Part shown: positions 27,857-36,559 of the stretch, piece after piece
Layout: each line of letters starts with the position of its first letter
Numbering within the stretch: the stretch's first letter is position 1
Assembly (NCBI RefSeq): GCF_963664965.1
Contig: NZ_OY761823.1
Coordinates: 1,746,001-1,810,000, forward strand
Origin: an uncultured Pseudodesulfovibrio sp.
GTDB taxonomy: Bacteria; Desulfobacterota; Desulfovibrionia; Desulfovibrionales; Desulfovibrionaceae
Reading direction: 5' to 3'
DNA: 64,000 bases
Notes under the pieces: model-generated
The model's input: only the letters and a program-made list of their open reading frames with translations
The model's database searches: none
What the model was told of the DNA's origin: nothing
Made by a program: the position numbers and the translations under genes

Positions 27857-28489
27857 ATGTTCAGAAAGATATTCATTGCGGCGTTTGCCCTTGTTCTCGT
27901 GTCGTCCGTCTGTATGGCGTCGGAAAAGCCTGACGGGTGCAGCCCGAAGTTTCAGGCCATCGGTGAAAATGCGGTTGTCGAATTGAAGGGGACCGGCGAG
28001 CAGGATGTCGTCATCGTGACCGATCCGTTCTGCTGGCACTGCCGTCTCGCCCACAAGTTGTTGGGTGAATACCCGGAACTGTACCGCAGCGTGAAGTTTT
28101 CCTTTTACATGCGCCGGAATTCGCCCGGTTCGGACATGGCGGCATGGATTATCGAGGACGCCGCCGGAACGGACAGCCTGAAATCCAAGATCGATTTTGC
28201 CTACAAGCATCTCAAGCAGCCCAAGACCAATGACCCTGCCGTGGCGCACGAAGTGGTGTTTTCCCAATTCGTCATGTTCTTCCCTGACCTGCTCGGTTTG
28301 GAAAGCATTGAGAAAGCCATGGCGCGGCTTCAGAAGAAGCATGAGGCGCACGTCCAGACTTCGACCGCACTGGCAAAGGCCGCCGGAATCCCCGGTACGC
28401 CGGTGCTGCTTGCCGGTAAAAAAGCGGTTATCGGATACGGTCCGGATGCATGGCTGAAAGCTCTGGAAGCAAAGGCTCTCTGTAAATAG
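27857..28489 (+). CDS. Exported thioredoxin-fold protein with CWHC motif (DsbC/DsbG-like)
   Basis: 210 residues. A signal peptide (FRKIFIAAFALVLVSSVCMA) sends it to the periplasm. The redox site is DPFCWHCRLAH at about residue 57, and the cis-proline loop GIPGTPVLLAGKK follows near residue 178, so it can form or shuffle disulfides. There is no dimerisation domain as in DsbC; the insert between the motifs is helical, as in DsbA. Partner membrane oxidases are not nearby. Monocistronic with its own terminator. Confidence 0.85.
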   Translation: MFRKIFIAAFALVLVSSVCMASEKPDGCSPKFQAIGENAVVELKGTGEQDVVIVTDPFCWHCRLAHKLLGEYPELYRSVKFSFYMRRNSPGSDMAAWIIEDAAGTDSLKSKIDFAYKHLKQPKTNDPAVAHEVVFSQFVMFFPDLLGLESIEKAMARLQKKHEAHVQTSTALAKAAGIPGTPVLLAGKKAVIGYGPDAWLKALEAKALCK

Positions 28490-28511
28490 ACAAATTAAGC
28501 TGTAAACGAAG

Positions 28512-28551
28512 AAGGCCTCGGAAAGCATGTGCTTGCCGAGGCCTTTTTTCA
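28512..28551 (+). terminator. Terminator after thioredoxin-fold gene
   Basis: AAGGCCTCGG and CCGAGGCCTT form a 10-bp stem followed by TTTTTTC. Confidence 0.92.
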
Positions 28552-28694
28552 TTGCGGTGAAAGTTCGACTTCCCAAATGGATGGGGATGGAAAAGACCGG
28601 AGGCAGCGGGTTCGGAGTACATCAAGGTATGAAGTAACTTTCCTTTTGGTAAGCCCGAAAATGTAGTATGGCAAAGATATTCATGGAGGTAATG

Positions 28695-29039
28695 ATGAAA
28701 AAGAATATTTCGATTCTCGGTTTGTCCGCCTTGTGCCTTATCCTGTTTGCCAGCTTCGCCTTTGCCAGCAGCACACTCCGTTTTCGCCGAATGGCGGATT
28801 CCGAATACCGGATTGCGCAAAAGGCGTACCGGCAGGCAGTCAGTGAATACGGCGACAATCTGACGGACATCCCGGCGGCTGAAAAGATGGAGGCATGCAG
28901 CAAGATTCGGCGCGCTCTCTATGACAACAAGCGCCAATACAATCTCGAGGATGCGTTCACGCAGCCCCGATACAAGCGACAAGTCAAGAAGCTTGAGGAA
29001 TACTCCTCGGAGCTTGGTTGCCCGACTGGTTCGAAGTAG
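28695..29039 (+). CDS. Small exported hypothetical protein
   Basis: 114 residues. GGAGG lies 5 bp before the ATG at 28695, which is preferred to upstream ATGs. A signal peptide (MKKNISILGLSALCLILFAS, cleavage near AFA-SS) is followed by a charged, helical mature part with two cysteines, KMEACSKIRRALYDNKR and SSELGCPTGSK, that could form a disulfide. No family is recognised. It follows the thioredoxin-fold gene but has separate signals. Confidence 0.72.
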   Translation: MKKNISILGLSALCLILFASFAFASSTLRFRRMADSEYRIAQKAYRQAVSEYGDNLTDIPAAEKMEACSKIRRALYDNKRQYNLEDAFTQPRYKRQVKKLEEYSSELGCPTGSK

Positions 29040-29057
29040 CTTCAAGCTAAGAAAAAG

Positions 29058-29093
29058 CCCGCCGCAGAGGATTTTGCGGCGGGTTTTTTTTTT
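29058..29093 (+). terminator. Terminator after small exported protein gene
   Basis: CCCGCCGC with GCGGCGGG around a 10-base loop, followed by T10. It also marks the left edge of the AT-rich island. Confidence 0.93.
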
Positions 29094-29283
29094 GTTGATG
29101 TAACTAGGATATATGGACGCAGAGTATGAAGATAAGAATCAAGGGTACGTGGGGCGGAAAGCGGAATGCAATTTTTTTTGGGGCGTGTGTTGGTTTTTGA
29201 TATTGGTTGGAGTGTATATCGCCATAAAGCATACACCCCGCAGACTGGGGAGCAGATGTTTTTCCCTCAGTTGTGAGGAGAGT

Positions 29284-30232
29284 TATGAAACTCTCTGCCA
29301 CAACGACCGAGTTTGAAAGTAAGTCAAAGATTTCAAGTCAATGACAGATAGAGGGACAATTGGGATGATCCAGAACTCCTTGATTACAGAGTTGCACAGA
29401 TAATTGATTCATTTCAACGCGACATTATTGCAATAGTAAATCAGCATTTCTGAAGGTAAGCATTAGTGACCTCGCAAAACATCCTGATCTTGTTGTAAAG
29501 TTTAAGGTGGAAGAGGGATGTGTAAAAATTCTTGCTGAAACATTACAAAAGATTTTGGAATACACGAAAGAATTTACGACGGAAGATAAAATGCACAATG
29601 CGGATGATATTTTTTTCGGTCATCGTCATCTCTTCATTGGTTCTTAACCACTTTAGACAGCAGATGTATATATTGCAAAAATTGATAATGAAACAAAAGT
29701 CAGATTCAGGAAATGGATATTGAGATTGAAAAAGTAAGCAAGGGATAGAGCCCACAATTCAAAAAGTCACCTTACTCAAGAAAAACGAACACCTAAAGCC
29801 GTTGCACGTAATGTCGACAAGGATGACGTCATAACAACCGGAGATGGCAACGAGATTAAGGGAGAGACTTGAAAGATGTTTATGCTGATCGTCCGGAAGT
29901 GATTTCTTACAAGACCTACAAAGTAGACGCCAAGTACACAGTTACCGCGTATAATTTTGAAATTGAACTTAAAGGCGAAGGAAAGCCTTTCTGGGCAAGA
30001 CCAACTACCTTGAGGACAACGAACGCGCACGTTTGATTAACCAACTATGGCCATTGAAAGCGGCAAACCACAAGTTGCTGAATTACAAGTGACTGTTGAA
30101 ATTTCCAAAATTACAGGCGCAACCATTGTTGGCTTTGGTCCTCCCCGCGAAGACGCTGCGTCTTTGCCTGTGGTTTTAAATATAGCAAAAGACGCTGTTG
30201 ACGAACCGCAACAGGCATCTCTTCAGTTTTAA
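29284..30232 (+). pseudogene. Decayed gene A of the AT-rich island, unknown product
   Basis: A start with GAGGAGAG upstream (MKLSATTTEFESKSK) leads into protein-like segments that hop between frames: DPELLDYRVAQIIDSFQRD, ISDLAKHPDLVVKFKVEEG with ILAETLQKILEYTKEFTTED, DVYIAKIDNETKVRF, NVDKDDVITTGDGNEIKGE, ISYKTYKVDAKYTVTAY, NYLEDNERARLINQL and finally MAIESGKPQVAELQVTVEI to the stop at 30232. Joined, they would give about 315 residues. At least six small indels break the frame. No family is recognised. The stretch is far more AT-rich than its neighbours, which suggests a foreign source. Sequence error is the alternative to real decay. Confidence 0.6.
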
Positions 30233-30353
30233 CCTCTTAGGCTTCAGCGGGCATAGTCACTTTACATGCCTATTGAACGACATTTTTTTACATGGACAGT
30301 TAATAGGGTAGGGGCTTGGCTGATCAAGCCTAAGGCTCACTCTCAGGGTTTTC

Positions 30354-31495
30354 ATGGATATACCAGAAGATATCATTGAAAAAATATGTGCCGAAAATCC
30401 AAATTTCAAGCGAGCAGACCAAGGCGTCATTCTAGAAAAAGACGGGATGGCACTTCATATCTTTGGTACGTATGATCCGGAAGACATAGATGCAGTTGGC
30501 GAAGAAGGTTCTTGGCTTCTTTTTGTTCACGTGCTGAAGTCCTAAGGCTTCTCAATCCTCAATCAAATGAAGATGCCCTTTTAAAAGTTAGGGCTGAAGC
30601 CATGGTTGATTTTCCTAGACTGGTAAGAGTGTTTAGAAAAAGAAGAAGAGGCAAAGCCAGTTATGCCGACTAATTGGGCAATTCCTTTGGTGTTAATGAT
30701 CGTTATTTGTCAAACTTATCTGGAATCAGCAGCGACTTAGGCGAATACCCGCAGGCCTTGCATATCTTGATCAAGCAAATGCTATGTGTATCAGGACAGA
30801 TTGGGGAAATGTAATAGCGGTGTCCGACCTCTTAATTATTATTTTTACTTTATGAATCTGTTTTATTTTGGGGAACAGTTGGGGGTCGAAGGACAAGATT
30901 GCTTCAATGCTTTTTTAATAGCTTTAAGGATTATGGGGGGATTTGAGTCTCATGATTTCGACCTAAGACCCAAGAGGTATTCTGGATTGGAATGTTGAAA
31001 TGATCCTAAAGTCCCGTGGGGCAATGCAATACGATTTTGTGCTTGGACACGAATATGCACATCATGTATTGGGTCACCTTACTGACTCCAAAATTACAAA
31101 TGTTAGGCTTTAGCATACCCCTATTAGCTATACTTACAATCATAATCATAAAAAAGAGTACGATGCTGATCACTATGCGATCAAATTTATTACTGGTAAT
31201 AATGAATACAAAAGCAACCGTTAACGAGGCATTTCAGGTTTTGATTTATTTTCACCTGTCTAAACTGGTTGAAGATTTTATCGCTCCACAGATACACCAA
31301 GGCACACATCCCAGCCCTTTGAGCCGTATTAAAAAATTGCGGAAAAAAGTTAACAAAAAATATGGCCGTACCATGGCTCAACTAAATGAAGAAATCGAAT
31401 GTCTAGAAGGATTTATAAGACGATTCACAACTGATTGGCTTCCTTACAATATGGATAAGTTTGAAATGTATGGATCGTTCTATCTTCCCTTATAA
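30354..31495 (+). pseudogene. Decayed gene B of the AT-rich island: zinc metallopeptidase (HExxH)
   Basis: Segments in shifting frames: MDIPEDIIEKICAENPNFKR and on to EEGSWLLFVH, then AEVLRLLNPQSNEDALLKVR, a poorly resolved middle, FGEQLGVEGQDCFNAFLIAL, DPRGILDWNVEMILKSRGAM, YDFVLGHEYAHHVLGHL (31027-31080), KKEYDADHYAIKFI, THPSPLSRIKKL and a tail ending YGSFYLPL. HEYAHH plus the later EYDAD and HPSPLSRI are the zinc site, third ligand and following motif of gluzincin proteases related to M48; a Lit/U49-type phage-exclusion peptidase is another possibility I cannot exclude. Intact length would be about 375 residues. Several indels and a TAG at 31111 make it non-functional as sequenced. Confidence 0.6.
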
Positions 31496-31615
31496 GAAGG
31501 AATTACTTGTCGACCGACTTGATTTTTAAAATCAGAGTATGTGTTTTGACCACAATAAGGCGAACTGAATTTCATACGAAATGGAGAAAGAGGGTAGGCC
31601 TTACCGCCCTTGCCC

Positions 31616-31750
31616 TCTTCTTCTTAATCCCCTTATCCACCTGCGGCGGAATGTACGTCAGGAATTGATCAAGCAGTTCTGCCTAACTCTGCCCGGTGAG
31701 CATCATTTCCCGGTTCGCCGAGGATTCCCTCGTTGACCATGCGTCTGTAC
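31616..31750 (-). pseudogene. Remnant of the 3' end of a LOG-family gene
   Basis: About 135 bases resemble the end of the intact LOG gene at 32467-32605. The best run, CTTATCCACC, then CGGCGGAAT and AAGCAGTTCTGCC, is shared base for base. Translated leftward it gives MVNEGILGEPG, then after a frameshift AELLDQFLTYIPPQVDKGI against MVDEGFLV...AELLDQFLTYIPPKVDKW in the intact gene. An in-frame stop and an indel show it is dead, and it has diverged considerably. Nothing else is seen between it and gene B. Confidence 0.72.
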
Positions 31751-31792
31751 TGGGGAAAGCCAAAAGAAATCAATGACAATGCAACTACCAAA

Positions 31793-31825
31793 AAAAATGG
31801 CTCCGAATTTATCGGAGCCATTTTT
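31793..31825. terminator. Bidirectional terminator
   Basis: A 14-bp perfect stem, AAAAATGGCTCCGA with its complement, around a 5-base loop; A-run and T-run on either side let it act both ways. It closes the right side of the decayed island. Confidence 0.85.
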
Positions 31826-31839
31826 ATCAACATGTATGG

Positions 31840-31873
31840 AAAACGCCTTGGCTGAAAACAGCAGGGCGTTTTT
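31840..31873 (-). terminator. Terminator after ppiC
   Basis: AAAACGCC and GGCGTTTT enclose a 17-base loop, 20 bp after the ppiC stop on the minus strand. Weaker than the hairpin that follows it. Confidence 0.55.
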
Positions 31874-31894
31874 ATTACAGCGGTGTAGAGATGT

Positions 31895-32176
31895 TTAGTC
31901 TTCGCGGCTGGTGATTTCCAGCAGGTGGTAACCGAACTGGGTCTTTACCGGGCCATGAACTTCGCCAACTGCTTCGTTGAACACAACGGTGTCGAATTCC
32001 GGGACCATGGCACCGGGGCCGAACTGACCCAGATCGCCGCCGCGCTGTCCGGAAGGGCAGCTGGAGTGCTGCTTTGCCATTTCACCAAAATCTGCGCCGT
32101 CCTGAATTTGTTTTTTCAGGTCCAGACAGGTCTGTTCATCACTAACCAAAATATGGCGGGCAGTTGCTTTTGCCAT
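31895..32176 (-). CDS. ppiC: Parvulin-type peptidyl-prolyl isomerase (PpiC)
   Basis: 93 residues, a bare rotamase domain as in E. coli PpiC, with no signal peptide, so cytoplasmic. The fold's motifs are all present: [51 protein letters not shown] and [11 protein letters not shown]. It catalyses cis-trans isomerisation of prolyl bonds. Monocistronic, with tandem terminators downstream. Confidence 0.95.
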   Translation of the reverse strand: MAKATARHILVSDEQTCLDLKKQIQDGADFGEMAKQHSSCPSGQRGGDLGQFGPGAMVPEFDTVVFNEAVGEVHGPVKTQFGYHLLEITSRED

Positions 32177-32326
32177 GCGCGTACTCCTGTAAGCTTTTTT
32201 ATAAAATTAAACCACGTGATTTGCCGTTGCGACTTTGCGCGTCGCAAAAAATGTAGTTTACATGGATACGCGTGGACTGCAAGGTCAAAACCCGCATCCG
32301 GCTGAGGGGGACACCATACCGATTTC

Positions 32327-33040
32327 TCATCGGTTCATCCTGAAAACATTTCCTTTCCACCTAAATATCCAATCGACACAAACTAAAAAACGCACAAAAA
32401 AAAGGCCTTCCAAGAAGGCCCTTTTTCGTATCCATTCATGAATTGGAAGCGGTTTTACAACCCCTTCTTTCTTCTCAATCCACTTATCCACCTTCGGCGG
32501 AATATAGGTCAGGAACTGGTCAAGCAGTTCTGCCGGGCTGTGGCCGGTGAGGACCATTTTCCGGTGGTCGCTGACGAGGAAGCCTTCATCGACCATGCGG
32601 TCCATGTGGTCGGCGAGGCAGGCATAATAGCCTTTGACGTCGAGCAGGCCGCAGGGCTTGGCGTGGTAGCCGAGCTGGTTCCACGTGAGCGCTTCGAAGA
32701 ATTCCTCCAGCGTGCCGAGGCCGCCGGGAAGGGCGATGAAACCGTCCGAGAGATCGGCCATCTTCTGTTTGCGTTCGTGCATGGATTCGACCACGTGCAT
32801 GTCGGACAGGCCGGTGTGGGCCACTTCCTTTTCCACGAGCAGTTTGGGGATGACGCCGATGACTTCGCCGCCCGCTTCAAGGCAGGTGTTGGCAAGGCGG
32901 CCCATCAGGCCGACGTTGGAGCCTCCGTAGACAAGGCCGATGCCGCGGTCTGCGAGTTCCCGTCCGAGAGCGACGGTGGCCTCGGCGTAGGACGGGTCGA
33001 AACCGGGATTGGAGCCGAGATAGACGCAGATTCGCTTCAT
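32327..33040 (-). CDS. LOG family protein (cytokinin-activating phosphoribohydrolase fold)
   Basis: 237 residues as read. It has the Lonely Guy motifs YGGSNVGLMGRLAN and PGGLGTLEEFFEALTW (PGGxGTxxE), which mark nucleoside 5'-monophosphate phosphoribohydrolases. The start MKRICVYLGS at 33040 overlaps the ltaE stop by 4 bp. Normal members end soon after YIPPKVDKWIEKKEG. Here the frame continues for about 40 residues straight through a terminator hairpin at 32395-32421. If the GGGG in that last stretch were GGG, the frame would end at a TAA just before the hairpin. The extension is thus probably an indel artefact or recent mutation. Confidence 0.85.
   Translation of the reverse strand: MKRICVYLGSNPGFDPSYAEATVALGRELADRGIGLVYGGSNVGLMGRLANTCLEAGGEVIGVIPKLLVEKEVAHTGLSDMHVVESMHERKQKMADLSDGFIALPGGLGTLEEFFEALTWNQLGYHAKPCGLLDVKGYYACLADHMDRMVDEGFLVSDHRKMVLTGHSPAELLDQFLTYIPPKVDKWIEKKEGVVKPLPIHEWIRKRAFLEGLFFVRFLVCVDWIFRWKGNVFRMNR
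32395..32421 (-). terminator. Terminator of the PNPOx-GDSL-ltaE-LOG operon
   Basis: On the minus strand GGCCTTC pairs with GAAGGCC and runs into T8. It lies inside the reading frame of the LOG gene as sequenced. Confidence 0.8.
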
Positions 33041-34068
33041 GATGCGGCCTCGACAGCCTTTCTGATGTCCTCCACGAATTCGTCGACCATCTCTTCGGTG
33101 GTGGCCCAAGAGGTCATCCAGCGGACGGTCTGGTCGTGTTCGTCCCATACATAGAAATAATATTTTTCAAGCAGCTCTTCCGTGGCCGCAGGCGGGAGAT
33201 GCGCGAAGAGCGCGTTGCAGTCCACGGTGCCCTTGATGGTCACGCCGTCGATGGCTCCGGCCTTGTCAGCGAGACGTTTCGCCATGGCGTTGGCCTGACG
33301 GGCGTTTTCGAGCCAGAGGTCGTCCTGAAGATAGCGTTCGAGCTGTGCGGAGACGAAGCGCATCTTGGAGACGAGCTGCATGGCCTGTTTGCGAAGGTAC
33401 TGGAAGCCTTCGCCAATATCCGGGTTCAGGAAAACCACGGCCTCGCCCATGAGACAGCCGTTCTTGGTGCCGCCGAAGGAGATGAAGTCGATGTCGAGGG
33501 CGGTGGTCATGTCGAAAAACGAGCAGTCGAGTGCCGCGCAGGCGTTGGCGATGCGTGCGCCGTCCATGTGGACGAGCAGGTCCCGGTCATGGGCGAATTC
33601 CACGATATCCTCAATCTCCTTGAGGGTGTAGAGTTTGCCGAGTTCCGTGGGCTGGGTGATGGAGATCACCTTGGGCTGGCTGGCGTGTACGAATCCGATA
33701 TGGCCGAGATACGGCGCGATCATGCCGGGAGTCAGCTTGCCGTCTTCGGACGGGATGGGCACGAGCTTGATGCCGCCGAAAGCCTCGGGCGCACCGCATT
33801 CGTCGTTGTTGATGTGGGCCTGCGTGGCGCAGATGACCGAGTTGTAGGTTTGGGTCACGGTACGCAGTCCGAGCACGTTGGCGGCGGTGCCGGTGGTCAC
33901 GTAATGGATGCGTGCCTGCGAGCCGAAGAACTCCTTGAAGACTTCATCGGTATGGATGGATATTTCATCGTCGCCGTAGGACTTGAGGTGGCCGGTGTTG
34001 CATTTGACCACGGCCTCCATGATGGCCGGGTGTGCGCCGGAATTGTTGTCGCTTGCAAATGATTTCAT
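33037..34068 (-). CDS. ltaE: Low-specificity L-threonine aldolase
   Basis: 343 residues, a fold-type I PLP enzyme that splits threonine or allo-threonine into glycine and acetaldehyde. Markers: FASDNNSGAHPAI near the N-terminus, TTGTAANVLGLR, VHMDGARIANACAAL (PLP-binding aspartate and arginine) and the Schiff-base lysine in ISFGGTKNG. The ATG at 34068 has GGAG 8 bp upstream. It sits 4 bp after the GDSL gene and overlaps LOG by 4 bp, a tightly packed operon. Confidence 0.95.
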   Translation of the reverse strand: MKSFASDNNSGAHPAIMEAVVKCNTGHLKSYGDDEISIHTDEVFKEFFGSQARIHYVTTGTAANVLGLRTVTQTYNSVICATQAHINNDECGAPEAFGGIKLVPIPSEDGKLTPGMIAPYLGHIGFVHASQPKVISITQPTELGKLYTLKEIEDIVEFAHDRDLLVHMDGARIANACAALDCSFFDMTTALDIDFISFGGTKNGCLMGEAVVFLNPDIGEGFQYLRKQAMQLVSKMRFVSAQLERYLQDDLWLENARQANAMAKRLADKAGAIDGVTIKGTVDCNALFAHLPPAATEELLEKYYFYVWDEHDQTVRWMTSWATTEEMVDEFVEDIRKAVEAAS

Positions 34069-34072
34069 AGGA

Positions 34073-34652
34073 TTACTCCAGACCGAAAAAGGTTCGGGCG
34101 GTTTCGTTTTGCAGGATGTGAGCGGCCAGCTCCGCATATCCCGATGCCGTGGGATGCACGGTGTCACCGTCGATCAGCGACTGACGGTATACGGACGATT
34201 GCCGCATGGCGTCAACAGTGGGGACGTATGGGATATCTATCTGCTTGCACATGGCGGCCAGCAGGTCCGAGAGGAGCGTGATTTCTTCGCTCTTTTGCGG
34301 GTCGTTCACCGGGGTGGGGCCGATGAGCAGGACGTCGCCGGTGTCCCTTTGCCTTGGTCAGAATGGTCAGGGCGGCGGCAAGCGACTGCTCGGTCGCAAC
34401 CGCGTTCATGATGTCGGCCACGCCGAAACTGAAAACGAGCTTGGCAGGCTGGCCGTCCAGCCTACGCAAGGCGGCTTCGGTCTGCCAGCGGTGCTGGATG
34501 AACTGGGTGGTGTCCTTGCGGACGCCGAGGTTGTATGTGGTGACGTCCTGTCCCGCATTGTGCAGGGCGGCTGTGATGTTTCCGGGCCAGCCGAGGCCGG
34601 ATTCGTCGCCGTAGCCGAGAGTCAGGGAATCCCCGATGCAGCAGATGACCAT
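34073..34652 (-). pseudogene. SGNH/GDSL-type esterase, frameshifted
   Basis: The first part reads VICCIGDSLTLGYGDESG (GDSL block I with the catalytic serine) and continues to ALTILTKAKG. The second part, in the next frame, reads DVLLIGPTPVNDPQKSEEI and ends with DGDTVHPTASGYAELA, the DxxH block V. The join is at about 34345, where one extra G in GCAAAGGGACAC shifts the frame by +1. Without it the product would be about 192 residues, normal for a lysophospholipase/thioesterase-like enzyme. Sequence error in a G-run is as likely as a real mutation. A ribosome site overlaps the upstream gene's stop. Confidence 0.78.
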
Positions 34653-34655
34653 GCG

Positions 34656-35102
34656 TTACTCCTTGATGCGTGCGTGTATGGATTCGACGTCGATGGCGAA
34701 TGCCGCCGTTGCTTCGAGCGCCTTTTCATTGAAGGGCATTTCCCTGCCCGCGAATTTGACGGTGATGATGCTCAGGGCCGCGGATTTGTCCTCGCCTTCA
34801 AGGGCGCGCGGTGTGCCTTTGCCCATGACCGAGCGGAAGCGGTAGCCGAATGCACAGGCACTGTCGCCGTGCTTCGGTTCCATGTCCTTTGCGGCGGAAA
34901 AGGCCACGGGTGTGCCGGTCATGAGTGCCTCGTACTTGCGGCCTCTTTTGCCGGAATGAATGTAGATGATGCCGTTTTCTTCCGCGAAGTTCACCGGCAC
35001 GCTGTATGGGCCGCCTTCATCGTAGAGTGCGAGCCACAGCACATCGGTCTTGGACAGAATGTCCTGAATCGTTTCCATGTTGTCGGTGACGCCTTTCCGC
35101 AT
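34656..35102 (-). CDS. Pyridoxamine 5'-phosphate oxidase family flavin-binding protein
   Basis: 148 residues with the split-barrel FMN fold: VLWLALYDEGGPYSVPVNFAE, IIYIHSGKRGRKYEAL (the flavin phosphate-binding basic loop) and an FAGREMPFNEKALEAT tail. It resembles the NimA/5-nitroimidazole-reductase-type group more than true PdxH. It heads the four-gene leftward operon ending at LOG. The substrate is unknown; annotation stops at family level. Confidence 0.87.
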   Translation of the reverse strand: MRKGVTDNMETIQDILSKTDVLWLALYDEGGPYSVPVNFAEENGIIYIHSGKRGRKYEALMTGTPVAFSAAKDMEPKHGDSACAFGYRFRSVMGKGTPRALEGEDKSAALSIITVKFAGREMPFNEKALEATAAFAIDVESIHARIKE

Positions 35103-35151
35103 GTATTCCTCCGGTCTTTCAAAAAACGGACAAACCGTTTATTAGTCTCCC

Positions 35152-35874
35152 ATGGAGCAGAAGACAACCGCCGGTCCCCGAATTTCCGTGATTATACCGG
35201 TTTTCAACGAGACGGCCATCATCAATGGCATCGTGCGTCATGTTCGTGACGTGGCCGAAGGACCAGTGGAAATCGTCGTGGCCGACGGCGGGTCGGGGTA
35301 CAGGACGCTTGCCGCTGTTGCGGACCCGGCTGTCATAAGGGTGGAAAGCCTGCCCGGACGGGGAATACAGATGAACGCGGGGGCGAAGTGCGCCACGGGC
35401 GACATCCTGCTGTTCCTTCACGCCGACACCCTGCTGCCGCAGAATGCGTTTGCCGATATCCGGCGTGCCGTGAAAGGCGGTGCCGTGGGTGGTGCGTTCT
35501 CCCTGTCCATTGATTCTCCCCGGCTGTCTCTTGGAATAGTGTCGTGGTTCGCCAATTGGCGTACCCGTCTTGAGCGTGTGCCCTACGGCGATCAGGCGCA
35601 GTTTATCCTGACCGAAACGTTCCGTGATCTCGGCGGTTTCGCCGATGTGCCGATCATGGAAGATGTGGAATTATTTCAGAGAATTCGTCGACGGGGATTG
35701 CCCATATCCGTTTTGCGGGCTACAGTGAACACTTCTCCGCGCCGTTGGAATCGTGAGGGAGTCCTTCGGCGCACCCTGAAAAATTGGTGGATGCGCGTTC
35801 GCTACGCGCTGGGCGCATCACCGCAGGAACTGGTCAGACAGTATCGCCCCGGCGGTTCAGAGGACGAGGAATGA
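35152..35874 (+). CDS. Family 2 glycosyltransferase (TIGR04283-like)
   Basis: 240 residues, one GT-A domain. Motifs are SVIIPVFNE, VVADGGSGYRTLAA, GRGIQMNAGAKCATGDILLF with LHADTLLP (the DXD-like site) and YGDQAQFI. This set is typical of the TIGR04283 subgroup, often paired with a TIGR04282/DUF2064 protein, and in some genomes next to arsenosugar genes; here no ArsM or ArsS is seen. The C-terminus (RTLKNWWMRVRYALG) may touch the membrane. Overlaps the next gene as ATGA. Confidence 0.88.
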   Translation: MEQKTTAGPRISVIIPVFNETAIINGIVRHVRDVAEGPVEIVVADGGSGYRTLAAVADPAVIRVESLPGRGIQMNAGAKCATGDILLFLHADTLLPQNAFADIRRAVKGGAVGGAFSLSIDSPRLSLGIVSWFANWRTRLERVPYGDQAQFILTETFRDLGGFADVPIMEDVELFQRIRRRGLPISVLRATVNTSPRRWNREGVLRRTLKNWWMRVRYALGASPQELVRQYRPGGSEDEE

Positions 35875-36536
35875 GCGACTGTATCCTGTATTTCGTGAAA
35901 TACCCGCATCCCGGAGAGGTCAAGACGCGTCTTGCCGATGGGTGTTCGGCTGAACTGGCCGCGGAATTCTATCGCATGCTTGCCCGGAAGAAGCTTGCTG
36001 AAATAGCCGGGACCCCGAAGGCGGACGTATTCGTTTGCTATTTCCCGGAAACAATGCGTCGTGAAACGGTTGAATGGCTCGGCGCTTCCCACAAGTATAT
36101 TTCACAGAAAGGGGCCGACTTGGGACGCCGTATGGAGAATGCCTTTCGAGAGGTTTTTTTCATGGGATATGACCGGGTGGTGCTGGTGGGCAGCGATATC
36201 CCCGGCCTGACGCCGGAAATTTTGCGGGCCGGACTGGATTCATTGCATTCCGGGGCGGCGTGCATTGGTCCGGCAGGGGACGGCGGGTATTATCTCGTCG
36301 GATTTCACCGTCACAGCTTTGTGCCGGAGGTGTTTCACGACATGCAGTGGAGCCGGGAGGAAGTCGGGCAGCGGACGGTCAACCGTTTTGCCGCCCTGGA
36401 TGTCGAATGTACGCGCCTTGAACCGCTGGATGACATTGACACGATAGAGGATCTTGAGGAAATGGTTGCGCTGGGAGAGAGGGGGCCGCTCAAGGGAGAG
36501 GTGCTTGAACTCGCCAGAAGACTGACCGTGGTATAA
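35871..36536 (+). CDS. DUF2064/TIGR04282 glycosyltransferase-like protein
   Basis: 221 residues with a nucleotidyltransferase-like GT-A fold: YFVKYPHPGEVKTRLA at the start, RRMENAFREVFF, VVLVGSDIPGLTPEIL (the DxP acidic site) and GPAGDGGYYLVGF. The ATG at 35871 overlaps the previous TGA, so the pair is translated together. The pathway is unknown; a role in a sugar-modified lipid or arsenosugar is suggested by the family name only. Confidence 0.88.
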   Translation: MSDCILYFVKYPHPGEVKTRLADGCSAELAAEFYRMLARKKLAEIAGTPKADVFVCYFPETMRRETVEWLGASHKYISQKGADLGRRMENAFREVFFMGYDRVVLVGSDIPGLTPEILRAGLDSLHSGAACIGPAGDGGYYLVGFHRHSFVPEVFHDMQWSREEVGQRTVNRFAALDVECTRLEPLDDIDTIEDLEEMVALGERGPLKGEVLELARRLTVV

Positions 36537-36559
36537 CGAAAACGAAATTGGAGGAATGT

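Noticed and set aside
29113-29316. 67-codon open frame with one hydrophobic segment at the left edge of the island
   Set aside because: No ribosome site and it overlaps the better-supported start of decayed gene A; region is degenerate.
34340-34352. Programmed ribosomal frameshift in the GDSL esterase gene (A-AAG-GGA heptamer)
   Set aside because: The heptamer fits a -1 shift, but the downstream part lies in the +1 frame, so a simple one-base insertion explains it better.
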